A stretch of DNA of 64,000 bases, taken from positions 21,165 through 85,164 of the forward strand of contig JAZKHT010000016.1 of NCBI GenBank assembly GCA_040385245.1, given 5' to 3'. The position numbers and the translations under genes are program-made. Shown piece after piece: positions 42,969-51,415 of the stretch (position 1 is its first letter; each line of letters opens with the position of its first letter). This DNA comes from JAZKHT01 sp040385245 (GTDB lineage Bacteria; Pseudomonadota; Alphaproteobacteria; Rhodobacterales; Rhodobacteraceae). Below the pieces are notes generated by a model. It searched no databases and had not been told where the DNA came from. It worked only from the letters and a program-made list of their open reading frames with translations.

Positions 42969-43891
42969 GGCTTTTCCCTTACCATTCCAACGAAAATATC
43001 CTCAAGACTGCTTTGCCGGGTCGCAAGGTCGGTCATCTGCAAACCCGCCGCGCGCAGATCGCCCAGCAGGGCGGTGATGCCCGTGCGGTCGCGTTTGGTG
43101 TCATAGGTGTAGATCACGCTGCGCCCGTCCGGCCCGATGTCCAACCCGTAGTGCGCCAGCGCCTCCGGCACCGCCGTGATCGGATCGGCCAGTTCGACGG
43201 TCAGCTGTTTCTGGCCCATCTGCGCCATCAGATCGGCCTTGTTCTGCACCAGCAGAATCTCGCCCTTGTTGATGACACCGACCCGGTCGGCGATCGCCTC
43301 GGCCTCTTCGATGTAATGGGTGGTCAGGATGATGGTGACACCTTGCGCCTTCAGATCGGCCACGACCGCCCACATGTCCTTGCGCAGTTCCACATCGACC
43401 CCTGCCGTCGGTTCGTCCAGAAACAGCACGCGCGGTTCATGCGCCAGCGCCTTGGCGATCAGCACCCGCCGCTTCATGCCGCCCGACAGCGGCATGATGG
43501 CGCTGTCTTTCTTGTCCCACAGCGACAACTGCCGCAACACCCGTTCGACATGGGCCGGATCGCGCGATTTGCCGAACAGCCCGCGCGAAAAGCTGACAGA
43601 GTTGAAGACCGTTTCGAACGGTTCCAGACTGATTTCCTGTGGCACAAGGCCGATCAGGTTACGGCTGGCCCGGAACGCGCGCGCAACGTCATGCCCGCCC
43701 ACGGTGACAGTGCCCGACGTCGGCTGAACGATACCGCAAATCGTTGAAATCAGCGTGGTCTTGCCCGCACCGTTGGGGCCGAGCAGGGCCAGGATTTCCC
43801 CCTCCTCGATCTCAAGGTTCACGGCTTTCAACGCCTGAAACCCGGATGCATAGGTCTTGGTCAGATTGCGGACAGAAACGATCGACGCCAT
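42965..43891 (-). CDS. ABC transporter ATPase (YadG-like exporter)
   Basis: The 308-residue ATPase has Walker A Gly-Pro-Asn-Gly-Ala-Gly-Lys-Thr-Thr (near residue 39), signature Leu-Ser-Gly-Gly-Met-Lys-Arg-Arg (near 137), Walker B Val-Leu-Phe-Leu-Asp-Glu-Pro and a switch His in Thr-Thr-His-Tyr. A ~90-residue C-terminal extension is typical of ABC-2 exporter ATPases. The start at 43891 omits an unconserved lead. Confidence 0.9.
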   Translation of the reverse strand: MASIVSVRNLTKTYASGFQALKAVNLEIEEGEILALLGPNGAGKTTLISTICGIVQPTSGTVTVGGHDVARAFRASRNLIGLVPQEISLEPFETVFNSVSFSRGLFGKSRDPAHVERVLRQLSLWDKKDSAIMPLSGGMKRRVLIAKALAHEPRVLFLDEPTAGVDVELRKDMWAVVADLKAQGVTIILTTHYIEEAEAIADRVGVINKGEILLVQNKADLMAQMGQKQLTVELADPITAVPEALAHYGLDIGPDGRSVIYTYDTKRDRTGITALLGDLRAAGLQMTDLATRQSSLEDIFVGMVREKP

Positions 43892-44071
43892 GGGGCCCCC
43901 GACAAAAGCAGGCGATGACCCTACTCCGGACGCGGGCAAAGGCCAAGGTGTCGGTGCTCAGCCGCCGACATCGCCATACAGGGCCGCCCAGACCTTGGGC
44001 GGAAAAGGACAAGTGGCACGGCAAGACCCACTCTGGCCCTGCCGCACCTTTTCCCGACAGTCCACACCCCG

Positions 44072-44710
44072 CTACCTTTTGGCGTCATCGTCGCTCTTGA
44101 CCCAAGAAAAATCCGCATCGTTGCAGACCCCCTGCAAAGTCATCAAGAAGCCGTAGTCGGGTCTCGAGCCCAAATCGACATTTTCCTGGGTCTGCCAGAG
44201 TGCTTGGAGGTCATAGGCTTCGGCCTCCAGACACACCATATGATCGGCAAACATCTCGTCTTTGCCGTTGATGTCCTGGAGGTAATGAACCAGCTCATGG
44301 ACCATGCTGGGGCCGTTGACTGAGTTCACGTCCGCCAGGACGATCTCCTTGGCTTTCCTGTCATAGAATGCCGATACACGCCCCTTGATGCCACCGTCCT
44401 CTTCGGCTTGGAGAAGAATTTCCGGAGGGTGAGCGCGCAGTTGCAGGTCGTGTTCGGTCACGACCATTACAGTTGGCAGAGCTTGACCTGCATATGCGAG
44501 AGAGGAGTATTCGGTGATGAATGCGATGCCCGCCGTCATCGCCCCCTTTATTTGGGTCTCGGGGCCAAATGCGCCATTTTCGGTGGAGACCGCATCACCC
44601 CGCGGACCGTTCCCGGGAAGGGTCTGCGATAGGTCTGTATTGGCAACGGCCAACATTGAACCCGTTGCCACTGCACCCAAGGTGCAACGTACCGAACTGG
44701 TCTTGCGCAT
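44072..44710 (-). CDS. Secreted putative zinc protease-like protein (DUF6647-type)
   Basis: The 212-residue protein starts with a possible signal peptide (Arg-Lys-Thr-Ser then a hydrophobic run to residue ~24). Mid-protein Met-Val-His-Glu-Leu-Val-His-Tyr-Leu-Gln contains an HExxH motif, the mark of zinc metallopeptidases, with acidic residues downstream that could be the third ligand. The DUF assignment is from memory of family appearance and is tentative. Confidence 0.65.
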   Translation of the reverse strand: MRKTSSVRCTLGAVATGSMLAVANTDLSQTLPGNGPRGDAVSTENGAFGPETQIKGAMTAGIAFITEYSSLAYAGQALPTVMVVTEHDLQLRAHPPEILLQAEEDGGIKGRVSAFYDRKAKEIVLADVNSVNGPSMVHELVHYLQDINGKDEMFADHMVCLEAEAYDLQALWQTQENVDLGSRPDYGFLMTLQGVCNDADFSWVKSDDDAKR

Positions 44711-44928
44711 TTCCGATCTCCCCGCTGCAAGCGCTAAGGGGTTCGACTTCAAGCAGGCATTCCGTGGATTTCGCGGTCGCGTGGAACACCTATGCATCGG
44801 TGCATGGCCGGAGCGAGCGGATACAGAGTGCGATCAACTTTATGGCGGTCTGCTGCGCAAACGACGAATGGCCGATTTCGGAAACGAAGGCAAAGGCGAT
44901 GGAAGCCCCCTCGCCTTTGCCTTTACCT

Positions 44929-45474
44929 TCACTCCACCGGGATCATGAGGTGGGCGTAGGGCGTGCCGGCCCACATCACGTAGGGGATGGACGTGTCAGG
45001 GACGGGGTCGGTCGGATATCCCGCCATCAGGTCTGTGGCGTTCATGATCATGACGTGTGGACCGGTGGTGATCCAGTTGTTGTCCGCTGTCGGACCGGTC
45101 GCATAGGGATCGGTGTTGCTGGCATCGGTGCCACCGGCCAGCATGTAGATGAACCCGACCTTGTCTTTTGGCGGCTCGGTCTTGCCGATCCACGCCATCG
45201 CCCATTCCATGGCATTGGCATCGCCACACATCGGGTCTGGCCCCGGGGTCGAGGGCGTATCCGGCATGCACCACCAGCCGTTGCTGCCCTCGCGCACGGT
45301 AATCATCCCGCCCCCGTCATCAAAACCGTAGATCGTTGCTCCTGCCGCCACGGCAGCGGGGGCTGCAGACTCTGCACTTTTGATCAGGTCTTCTTCGCTT
45401 TGCGCAAGGGCCGTTGTTCCCGACACCATGGCAAACACAAAACCACTTGCAACAAGACAAGCGCTTGTTTTCAT
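44929..45474 (-). CDS. Secreted hypothetical protein (181 aa)
   Basis: A signal peptide (Lys-Thr-Ser-Ala then hydrophobic residues, cleavage near Ala-Leu-Ala-Gln) is followed by a mature domain rich in Gly, Asp, Pro and aromatic residues, with two Cys (Trp-Trp-Cys-Met, Pro-Met-Cys-Gly) that could form a disulfide. The C-terminal part has Met-Trp-Ala-Gly-Thr-Pro-Tyr-Ala-His-Leu-Met. No function is assigned. It follows the SnoaL-like gene by 33 bases and is probably in one operon under the divergent TetR regulator. Confidence 0.7.
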   Translation of the reverse strand: MKTSACLVASGFVFAMVSGTTALAQSEEDLIKSAESAAPAAVAAGATIYGFDDGGGMITVREGSNGWWCMPDTPSTPGPDPMCGDANAMEWAMAWIGKTEPPKDKVGFIYMLAGGTDASNTDPYATGPTADNNWITTGPHVMIMNATDLMAGYPTDPVPDTSIPYVMWAGTPYAHLMIPVE

Positions 45475-45507
45475 GATATTTCTCCCGGTTGGATCAACTT
45501 CGAAAGG

Positions 45508-45864
45508 TCAGCTGTCCCACGCCTGAACGACGGTCTGCTTGACGATACCGTCTGGACCCAGTTCGGCCGTGTTTGATGCGATGACACGGGTGCCATCGCT
45601 ATATTTGCAGCTTTCGACAAAGGCGAGCTTCGTGCCGTCAACGATCCCCGTATCAATCGTATGGGTCATGTCGCGGCTGTACACATCGTCGAGGAATGCG
45701 CCGATTTCGCGCAGGCCCGTGATGGTCTTGGGTTTGCTCGGGGTGTTGATGCTGTCGATGATGGTGATGACCGCATTGTCAGCATAAAGCGCCTTCAAAC
45801 TGGCAGCATCACCCGTTTCGACCGCTTTGCGAAGTTCGCTGATGGTGGGGGCTTTTCTTGTCAT
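45508..45864 (-). CDS. SnoaL/NTF2-like (DUF4440-type) protein
   Basis: The 118-residue protein has the alpha+beta cone pattern of NTF2-like proteins: helix with Ala-Val-Glu-Thr-Gly-Asp-Ala-Ala-Ser-Leu-Lys-Ala-Leu-Tyr-Ala-Asp-Asn-Ala, then strands ending Val-Val-Gln-Ala-Trp. Such proteins bind small ligands or act as isomerases. It is the first gene of the pair facing the TetR gene. Confidence 0.75.
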   Translation of the reverse strand: MTRKAPTISELRKAVETGDAASLKALYADNAVITIIDSINTPSKPKTITGLREIGAFLDDVYSRDMTHTIDTGIVDGTKLAFVESCKYSDGTRVIASNTAELGPDGIVKQTVVQAWDS

Positions 45865-45953
45865 ATTCGACTCCCTTGGAATTGCCAAAGGTGACTTGGT
45901 AACGACAGAAAACGCAGGCGCATATCCGACTCGGATCTTGCACCTCAATACTT

Positions 45954-45967
45954 ACCTATTAGTAGGT
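45954..45967. promoter_or_regulatory. TetR operator candidate
   Basis: A perfect palindrome ACCTA-TTAG-TAGGT lies 62 bases upstream of the TetR start and 89 bases from the divergent SnoaL-like start. Confidence 0.6.
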
Positions 45968-46029
45968 CAAAGTCAATTGAACGCGGCGGCAAGGTCGTGG
46001 CAGACTGTTGGAACAGAGCAGGAGGACAC

Positions 46030-46626
46030 ATGACCAAGCGTTCGTCCGGGATCGATACGCCGCAAAAGATACTCGACATCGCCCAAGGTCTTGTGCAGAC
46101 GCGCGGCTTCAACGCGTTCAGCTATGGCGATATCGCCCGACAGTTGAACGTGACTAAGGCAAGTCTGCACTATCATTTCCCATCAAAGGCCGATCTGGGG
46201 CAGGCCTTGATCACGAGCTACGAAGCGCAGTTTGCCGACGCCCTTTCCGCCATCGATGCGTCCGGCGGGACCTCAACCGACAAGGTCATGGCGCTTGTCG
46301 GGCTTTATGAAAATGTGCTGGCCAAAAATCACACATGTCTTTGCGGGATGCTCGCCGCCGAGTTTGAAACCCTGCCACAACCGATGCAGTCCGCCCTCGA
46401 CCATTTCTTCGACATGTGTGAGCTTTGGCTGGAAAACGTCCTGATCGAGGGGCGGCGTCTGGGCGACTTTCACTTTGATGAGCCGGGGCGGGAGGTCGCG
46501 CAATACGTCATCGCAACGCTTGAAGGGGCCATGATCCTGGCACGGTCGCATGGAAGTCCAGAGCGGTTCCGCGCGGCCTCTCACAGGCTGGTCGCCAGCC
46601 TTGCAGGCAAGATGCGCGATCGTTGA
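46030..46626 (+). CDS. TetR-family transcriptional regulator
   Basis: The 198-residue protein has an N-terminal helix-turn-helix (Phe-Ser-Tyr-Gly-Asp-Ile-Ala-Arg-Gln-Leu-Asn-Val-Thr-Lys-Ala-Ser-Leu-His-Tyr-His-Phe) and a helical ligand domain with several Cys. AGGAGG precedes the ATG. It is divergent from the SnoaL-like/secreted protein pair, with a palindrome between, so it probably represses that pair and itself. Confidence 0.88.
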   Translation: MTKRSSGIDTPQKILDIAQGLVQTRGFNAFSYGDIARQLNVTKASLHYHFPSKADLGQALITSYEAQFADALSAIDASGGTSTDKVMALVGLYENVLAKNHTCLCGMLAAEFETLPQPMQSALDHFFDMCELWLENVLIEGRRLGDFHFDEPGREVAQYVIATLEGAMILARSHGSPERFRAASHRLVASLAGKMRDR

Positions 46627-46785
46627 AAGGTCGTGGAGGGGATTGGGTTGGACGCACTGACCGTTCGCCTGGCTTTGATCTTTTCCGTCGACTCGCCGCG
46701 TCTCGGCCGTTAGAAATGCGTATCTCGAAAGACAAAGCCCTGACAGTGGTCAGTTGAGTAATCCTCTTGCCTGGGGGGACTTCCA

Positions 46786-47517
46786 ATGATCCGAGCGCTC
46801 CAATCTCTTGCCCTGACGTTACTATTTTCCTCCAACTCTGTCTCCGCCGAAGCAGCGTGTCCGGACCTCTCGCTGGTGCTGGCGATCGACAGTTCGAGCA
46901 GCATTGACGAAATGGAGTTCGCCCTCCAGATGCAGGGTTATGGAGCCGCTTTCAGCGATCAAGAGGTTCTGTCCACGCTGCATGCTGTTGGGACGGTAGA
47001 CGTCGCCGTCGTTATGTGGGCTGGCCCCACCATGCCCAAGCACCTCCGTCCTTGGCAAAGAATCGAAACGGACGCGCAAGCCCTGATGCTTGCCGAGTGG
47101 TTCTTTACAACACCTCGAAAGGAAAAGGGCGACACCGAAATCGGCAATGCACTGACCGCTGCTCTCGATTTAATCGAACAGCACGACACTTGTGGCTCTC
47201 GGCGCGTCGTGGACGTTTCCGGGGATGGCCGCGCCGATCCGGGCTCGAGCCGGGGACCACCCAGAAAAACTCTGGCATTTGCTCGGGCGCGCGCGGAAAG
47301 CATGGGCGTGACAGTCAACGGATTGGCCATCACGAACAGTGAACCAGACCTCGGAGAATACTATCAGACTTCATTGATAACCGGACGAAATTCATTCGTG
47401 ATGGAAGTGAGCAGCTTTTCCGACTTTGCTGCAGCCATTCTGGAAAAGCTTAAGCGCGAGATCGAGATAGAGCATCATGTTAACCGCGCCGGTCTTACCA
47501 AAGGCTCAAGAACCTGA
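46786..47517 (+). CDS. Secreted DUF1194 (VWA-like) protein
   Basis: The 243-residue protein has a signal peptide (Ala-Leu-Gln-Ser-Leu-Ala-Leu-Thr-Leu-Leu to about residue 22) and a von Willebrand A-like domain with a MIDAS-type Asp-Ser-Ser-Ser-Ser near residue 34 and Val-Ser-Gly-Asp-Gly near 146. GGGGGGA lies upstream of the ATG. The family is common in Rhodobacteraceae but its role is unknown. Confidence 0.78.
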   Translation: MIRALQSLALTLLFSSNSVSAEAACPDLSLVLAIDSSSSIDEMEFALQMQGYGAAFSDQEVLSTLHAVGTVDVAVVMWAGPTMPKHLRPWQRIETDAQALMLAEWFFTTPRKEKGDTEIGNALTAALDLIEQHDTCGSRRVVDVSGDGRADPGSSRGPPRKTLAFARARAESMGVTVNGLAITNSEPDLGEYYQTSLITGRNSFVMEVSSFSDFAAAILEKLKREIEIEHHVNRAGLTKGSRT

Positions 47518-47792
47518 CGAATATGCATAGTGAATCACAGAAGTTTTTCGCCTGAATGCACGCCCATGTAGCGCGAAGGGTGTAGCACAGCGAAGCGGCC
47601 CGAGCCCCGCCAAACGCAGAATGTGAATGGTGTGGGCTTCTTGGCCGACGGCCCTCACCAGGCACCTGACGATGATCGTAGATCGGACCGCGACCCCGCC
47701 GTTCAAAATTAATTGGCAGGATGGCGACATTGTGCCGTCGGGCCCGCGTCAAAACAGTCTTCAGACCGTCCTTAGGCTGATGCATTGCCCGT

Positions 47793-48758
47793 TTAGTCGG
47801 ACGGTGCGCCCAGCGTGTCGGCCATCACTGCGCCACGCTTGCCCATCGGTCTGTCCGGGCCGATGGTGGTATCCATGACCGTCTGGTGTTCCAACTCGCC
47901 GTTGATCTCGGCGCCAAGGATGATGACGATGATCGACAGCCAGACCCAAAGAAGAAAGCCGATCGGGGCTGCCAACGCGCCATAGGTGGCATCGAAATTG
48001 GCAACGCGGTCCAGATAGACGGTGAAAACGATCGACATCACAAGCCAACTGATCGTGGCAAAAGCGCTCCCCCAGGTCACCCAGCGCCATAGCGGTGAAC
48101 GGCGGCTGGGGCCGTAGCGGTAGAGCATGGTCAACGCGACTCCGAGGACCACCACAAGCAGCGGCCAACGGAGAAGTTTCATCACGAAGATTTCCAGCGG
48201 GCTCAGGCTCAGCAGGGCCAGCATGGCAGGCATTATGGCAAGTGCCACGAACAGCACCAGGATCAGCGCCATTGCTCCAAGAGTGAAAGCAAAAGCGATA
48301 ACGTTCAGGCGCAGGAACGAGCGTTTCTCACGCTCGTTGTAGGCGAAGTTCAGCCCCTCGATCATCGCCTTTACGCCTCCGTTGGCGCTCCAAAACGCGA
48401 CGACCAGCGACACGATCAATCCCAACGTCAGCGTATCGCTCTTTTTCGACGTGAGGCGCGCAAGCTGTTCTGCAATCAGGTCGACTGCGGCAGGCGGGAT
48501 TAGTCCACGCAACGACTGGGCCTGATCAACAGCCGTCGCAGGATCGAAGAAGATTCCATAGATCGACATGAACGCGACCAATGCGGGGAACAGCGCCAGC
48601 AGAAGGTAAAAGGTCACCCCGCCCGCGATCAGCATGACGTGGTCCTGGGTCAGGGATATCCACACCCTCCACAGGACATCCTTCAATCCGCGGGCGGGGA
48701 TCTCGGACGGCGTTTCGGCTTCGCGGCCCCGGCTGATGTCATCTTCGGTCAGATCCAT
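47793..48758 (-). CDS. YihY/BrkB-family membrane protein
   Basis: The 321-residue protein has six helices with PF03631 features: Gly-Gly-Val-Thr-Phe-Tyr-Leu-Leu-Leu-Ala-Leu-Phe-Pro near residue 46, Trp-Ser-Ala-Asn-Gly-Gly-Val-Lys-Ala-Met near 120 and Ala-Pro-Ile-Gly-Phe-Leu-Leu-Trp-Val-Trp late. It is not an RNase despite old names for the family. The ATG at 48758 is chosen; 48791 is possible. Confidence 0.85.
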   Translation of the reverse strand: MDLTEDDISRGREAETPSEIPARGLKDVLWRVWISLTQDHVMLIAGGVTFYLLLALFPALVAFMSIYGIFFDPATAVDQAQSLRGLIPPAAVDLIAEQLARLTSKKSDTLTLGLIVSLVVAFWSANGGVKAMIEGLNFAYNEREKRSFLRLNVIAFAFTLGAMALILVLFVALAIMPAMLALLSLSPLEIFVMKLLRWPLLVVVLGVALTMLYRYGPSRRSPLWRWVTWGSAFATISWLVMSIVFTVYLDRVANFDATYGALAAPIGFLLWVWLSIIVIILGAEINGELEHQTVMDTTIGPDRPMGKRGAVMADTLGAPSD

Positions 48759-49283
48759 GCATCGGATGCCTTGTCTGGATTGGGCTTTCACAGGCCCGCG
48801 CTTTCGAACGTCATCTACCTAAACCAAAAAGTCTTGAAGACGTTGCGCAAAAGCGCTGCCTTATTCTCTTGAGCCGGGTCGCGCGACATTTCGGAGCGGG
48901 AGAGGCGCACAGCCTGACCAGGGTGCACGGCAGGCCTGCTTTTAGGTACGGGCGGGCGCACCCGTAGCGTCTGGTCGGAGCACCTTTCAACGGCAACTCT
49001 GTCCCGAGTAGCTACCACACCTGTCCGATTTTTTCTACGGCACCCGCAAAAGGGTGGCTTAGGAGAATGCGACCAGCCGCGCCGCCGCTCTCGCCGAGTG
49101 GCGTCAACTCTGCGCGGCCTTACATCAAGCGCGTTTGGGCAAAATAAGACTGGTTCGCATTTGTCTGACCCCATCATCTGGGGCTCAAAAAGGAACGGAT
49201 TCAGTTCCCAGATGTTCTTCCTGTGAAGATGACACAGCGACCGGACCCTCGGTGCTCGTCTTTCAGTAAATCAGGAGACTGCA
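48759..49283. other. 525-bp non-coding region upstream of the PRC-barrel gene
   Basis: No convincing gene is seen; short frames here have low-complexity, Arg-rich translations. A GGAAC-(16)-TGTT sequence at 49192-49216 resembles the alphaproteobacterial EcfG general-stress promoter and lies 68 bases before the PRC-barrel start. Confidence 0.4.
49192..49216 (+). promoter_or_regulatory. EcfG-like promoter candidate of the PRC-barrel gene
   Basis: GGAAC at 49192-49196 and TGTT at 49213-49216 with a 16-base spacer match GGAAC-N16/17-CGTT except for one base. Many Rhodobacteraceae are thought to lack EcfG, so this could be chance. Confidence 0.3.
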
Positions 49284-50153
49284 ATGAAGAAGCTTTTTGG
49301 AACGACGGCCCTTGTGCTGTCACTCGCCCTTCCCGCTGTTGCTCAGGACGCAACGTCGCCGTACCTCGCAGGCCTTGAACAGGGCGTTCGCGCCTCAGAT
49401 TTCATTGGCAAGCGGGTCTATGTGACCGAAGCTGACACCACCGGGCTTTCGGACACCGCCCTTTCACAAGCCAATGCTGACTGGGAAGATGCCGGAGAGA
49501 TTTCGGACATCATCATTTCCATGGCAGGCGACAACGAAGCCGTTCTGGTCGATTTCGGCGGATTTCTCGGCATCGGGGAAAAGACGGTTGCCGTGTCGAT
49601 GGCCAACCTGACGATGGTGCCCGACAGCGCCAGCCCGGATGACTACTTCCTCGTGTTTCAGGGCAACAAGGCCGCGCTGGAAAGTGCTCCGGCGTTTGAC
49701 GAGAACATGGTGTTTGATGCGTCGGTTGCAGCCCAAGACGGTGTGACCGACACCAATAATACTGCCACTGACACGACTGCGACCGACACGACTGCGACCG
49801 ACACGACTGCCACCGACACGGCGATTGCACCGGTGCCAGAAGCCGGAACTGCGATGACGGAAGGCGAGATGGTCGACTACGGCATGATGACCGACACAGA
49901 CCTCATCGGCAAGCGGGTCTACGGGCCGAACGGTGAGGACGTGGGCGAGATCAGTGCCGTGGCCATCGGTGCGGACAACAAGATCACCGCCGCAGTCGTT
50001 GATGTGGGCGGATTTCTGGGGGTGGGCGAAAAGCCGGTTGCCCTGACCTCGGACATGCTTCGTCTTGTGAACGACCCCGACAGCAATGAGGCCGTGTTCA
50101 CTGTTACGGCAACGCAAGAGCAACTTGAAGCGTTGCCAAACTACGCCAACTGA
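49284..50153 (+). CDS. Secreted double PRC-barrel protein with Thr-Asp repeat linker
   Basis: The 289-residue protein has a signal peptide (to about Ala-Val-Ala-Gln, residue 20), a first PRC-barrel (residues ~40-130; Val-Asp-Phe-Gly-Gly-Phe-Leu-Gly-Ile-Gly-Glu-Lys), a Thr/Ala/Asp repeat linker (~155-180) and a second PRC-barrel (~205-285; Val-Asp-Val-Gly-Gly-Phe-Leu-Gly-Val-Gly-Glu-Lys). The second barrel resembles the single-domain PRC protein at 63441-63737. PRC barrels bind protein partners or RNA; the exported form probably acts in the periplasm, perhaps in stress. Confidence 0.83.
   Translation: MKKLFGTTALVLSLALPAVAQDATSPYLAGLEQGVRASDFIGKRVYVTEADTTGLSDTALSQANADWEDAGEISDIIISMAGDNEAVLVDFGGFLGIGEKTVAVSMANLTMVPDSASPDDYFLVFQGNKAALESAPAFDENMVFDASVAAQDGVTDTNNTATDTTATDTTATDTTATDTAIAPVPEAGTAMTEGEMVDYGMMTDTDLIGKRVYGPNGEDVGEISAVAIGADNKITAAVVDVGGFLGVGEKPVALTSDMLRLVNDPDSNEAVFTVTATQEQLEALPNYAN
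49761..49820 (+). repeat. Four tandem 15-bp repeats coding Thr-Ala-Thr-Asp units
   Basis: ACTGCSACYGACACG is repeated four times with only three variable positions, encoding a five-residue unit (Thr-Ala-Thr-Asp-Thr) in the linker of the PRC protein. Copy number may vary between strains by slippage. Confidence 0.9.
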
Positions 50154-50170
50154 GCCTTTGCATGACGCGT

Positions 50171-50202
50171 GGGCGCGTGAGGATGAGACTCCTTGCGCGC
50201 CC
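50171..50202 (+). terminator. Hairpin after the PRC-barrel gene
   Basis: A 13-bp stem with two G-T pairs (GGGCGCGTGAGGA with TCCTTGCGCGCCC) and a 6-base loop lies 17 bases after the stop. No T-tract follows. The rest of the gap to 50532 shows nothing recognisable. Confidence 0.6.
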
Positions 50203-50532
50203 CGCTGCATGCGCTGCCATAGGCCGTAAATCAGAACCATGCTGAACTATGAACATCATCCGCCTGCTATGATGAAGCATGTCCTGTTCCCGTCCGCTCT
50301 CACTTTGGTGAAGCCTCGCCCGCGCTGGCGGGCTCTAGCAGACATCAGGCGCACCTACCCCGCTTATCTACCACCAACCCCATGGGGCGCCACCGTGAAA
50401 GGCTGACAACCAAATTCACGGCATCGAAAAGGCGTTTCTGCAGTGTGTCCGGCAGCATGACGCAGTTGAGACTCCTGCCCCCGAAACGAGTCATGGTCCG
50501 ACGAACCCAACGAAAAGCGGGGGCTGCAATTT

Positions 50533-51414
50533 TTATGGAGTCCTCGAGACGTCGACAACCTCGATAACTTCGGGAAAGCTTGGCGCTGCCAATTGTGCGA
50601 TTGTTGCAAGAACCTGTTCGGTGGCAGCCATTTCGTTGCCTATCTGGATGGCAATTTTTTGCGGTGCGGTCCCGGTTTCTTGGCGCGACAATTCCAGAGC
50701 AAGTTCAGAACATGCGGCTGTGAACGCCCCCACGGCATGTTCTAGTCGCAGACAGCCTTCTTCAACATACCGGTTGAAGCCTTCGAAGGCTTGCACCTGG
50801 GCGGACAAGGCGCGCCCGGTTTCGGCAAACTGCCTCGCCTGCGCTGGGTCTGTCGCCAATCGAGTCTGTACCTCTAGTTGATGCAACCGTTCTTTTGCAA
50901 TCTTGGCAAGTCCCGCCTGAAAACGCGCTTCGCCCCTTAGGGAGGCCACCTTTCGCGCCAGACCGACAATCAGATCGAGCCAGTCGTCCACGCGCGGCAC
51001 AAGGACAGCCAACTTTGCAGAAAGGGAAGGCGGGGCTTTGGCTTCTGCGGCCGACAGCCGAACGCGGAACTCGATCGCCAGCCGTGCCAGCCGTGCAACC
51101 TCGCCATCACGGCGCATTTCATCGCCAAATTCTCGGATCAGGACAGCGCGCCACAAAGCGCTTTCGTTAGATCTGTCGCGGAAGTCAAAGACTGCTTTGC
51201 ATAAGGTAACCGAAGCCCCACCAGCGAGCACAATTGTCCAAGTTCCTGGGTTTAGCCACCCACGCGCCTCTCCAACAAAACAGATGATGGCGGCAATGCC
51301 TGTCGCTCCTGTCAGAACTGCCGTACCAATATTCGTGACCGCAGCTTCGATCCGTGCTGCGCGCAACATGCCCTGCCAACGGTCCCCTGCGCGCACAGAC
51401 CCTGCTTCTGCCAT
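50533..51414 (-). CDS. Membrane protein with long helical domain, partner of the SBP-VWA protein
   Basis: The 293-residue protein has a helix pair at residues ~25-75 followed by ~200 residues of predominantly alpha-helical, charged sequence with heptad-like spacing (for example Leu-Ala-Lys-Ile-Ala-Lys-Glu-Arg-Leu-His-Gln-Leu-Glu-Val), suggesting a cytoplasmic coiled coil. No family is recognised. It starts within 2 bases of the stop of the upstream SBP-VWA gene, so the two form an operon. Confidence 0.72.
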   Translation of the reverse strand: MAEAGSVRAGDRWQGMLRAARIEAAVTNIGTAVLTGATGIAAIICFVGEARGWLNPGTWTIVLAGGASVTLCKAVFDFRDRSNESALWRAVLIREFGDEMRRDGEVARLARLAIEFRVRLSAAEAKAPPSLSAKLAVLVPRVDDWLDLIVGLARKVASLRGEARFQAGLAKIAKERLHQLEVQTRLATDPAQARQFAETGRALSAQVQAFEGFNRYVEEGCLRLEHAVGAFTAACSELALELSRQETGTAPQKIAIQIGNEMAATEQVLATIAQLAAPSFPEVIEVVDVSRTP

Positions 51415-51415
51415 C

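Noticed and set aside
47518..47792. A possible short minus-strand gene downstream of the DUF1194 gene
   Set aside because: The 96-codon frame has no recognisable domain or ribosome binding site and overlaps the DUF1194 end.
48815..49177. A 120-codon minus-strand frame in the gap after yihY
   Set aside because: Arg- and Pro-rich translation without a domain or ribosome binding site; treated as non-coding.
49761..49820. Tandem repeats considered as a CRISPR array
   Set aside because: The repeats are 15 bp with no spacers, in frame within a coding sequence, and no cas gene is near.
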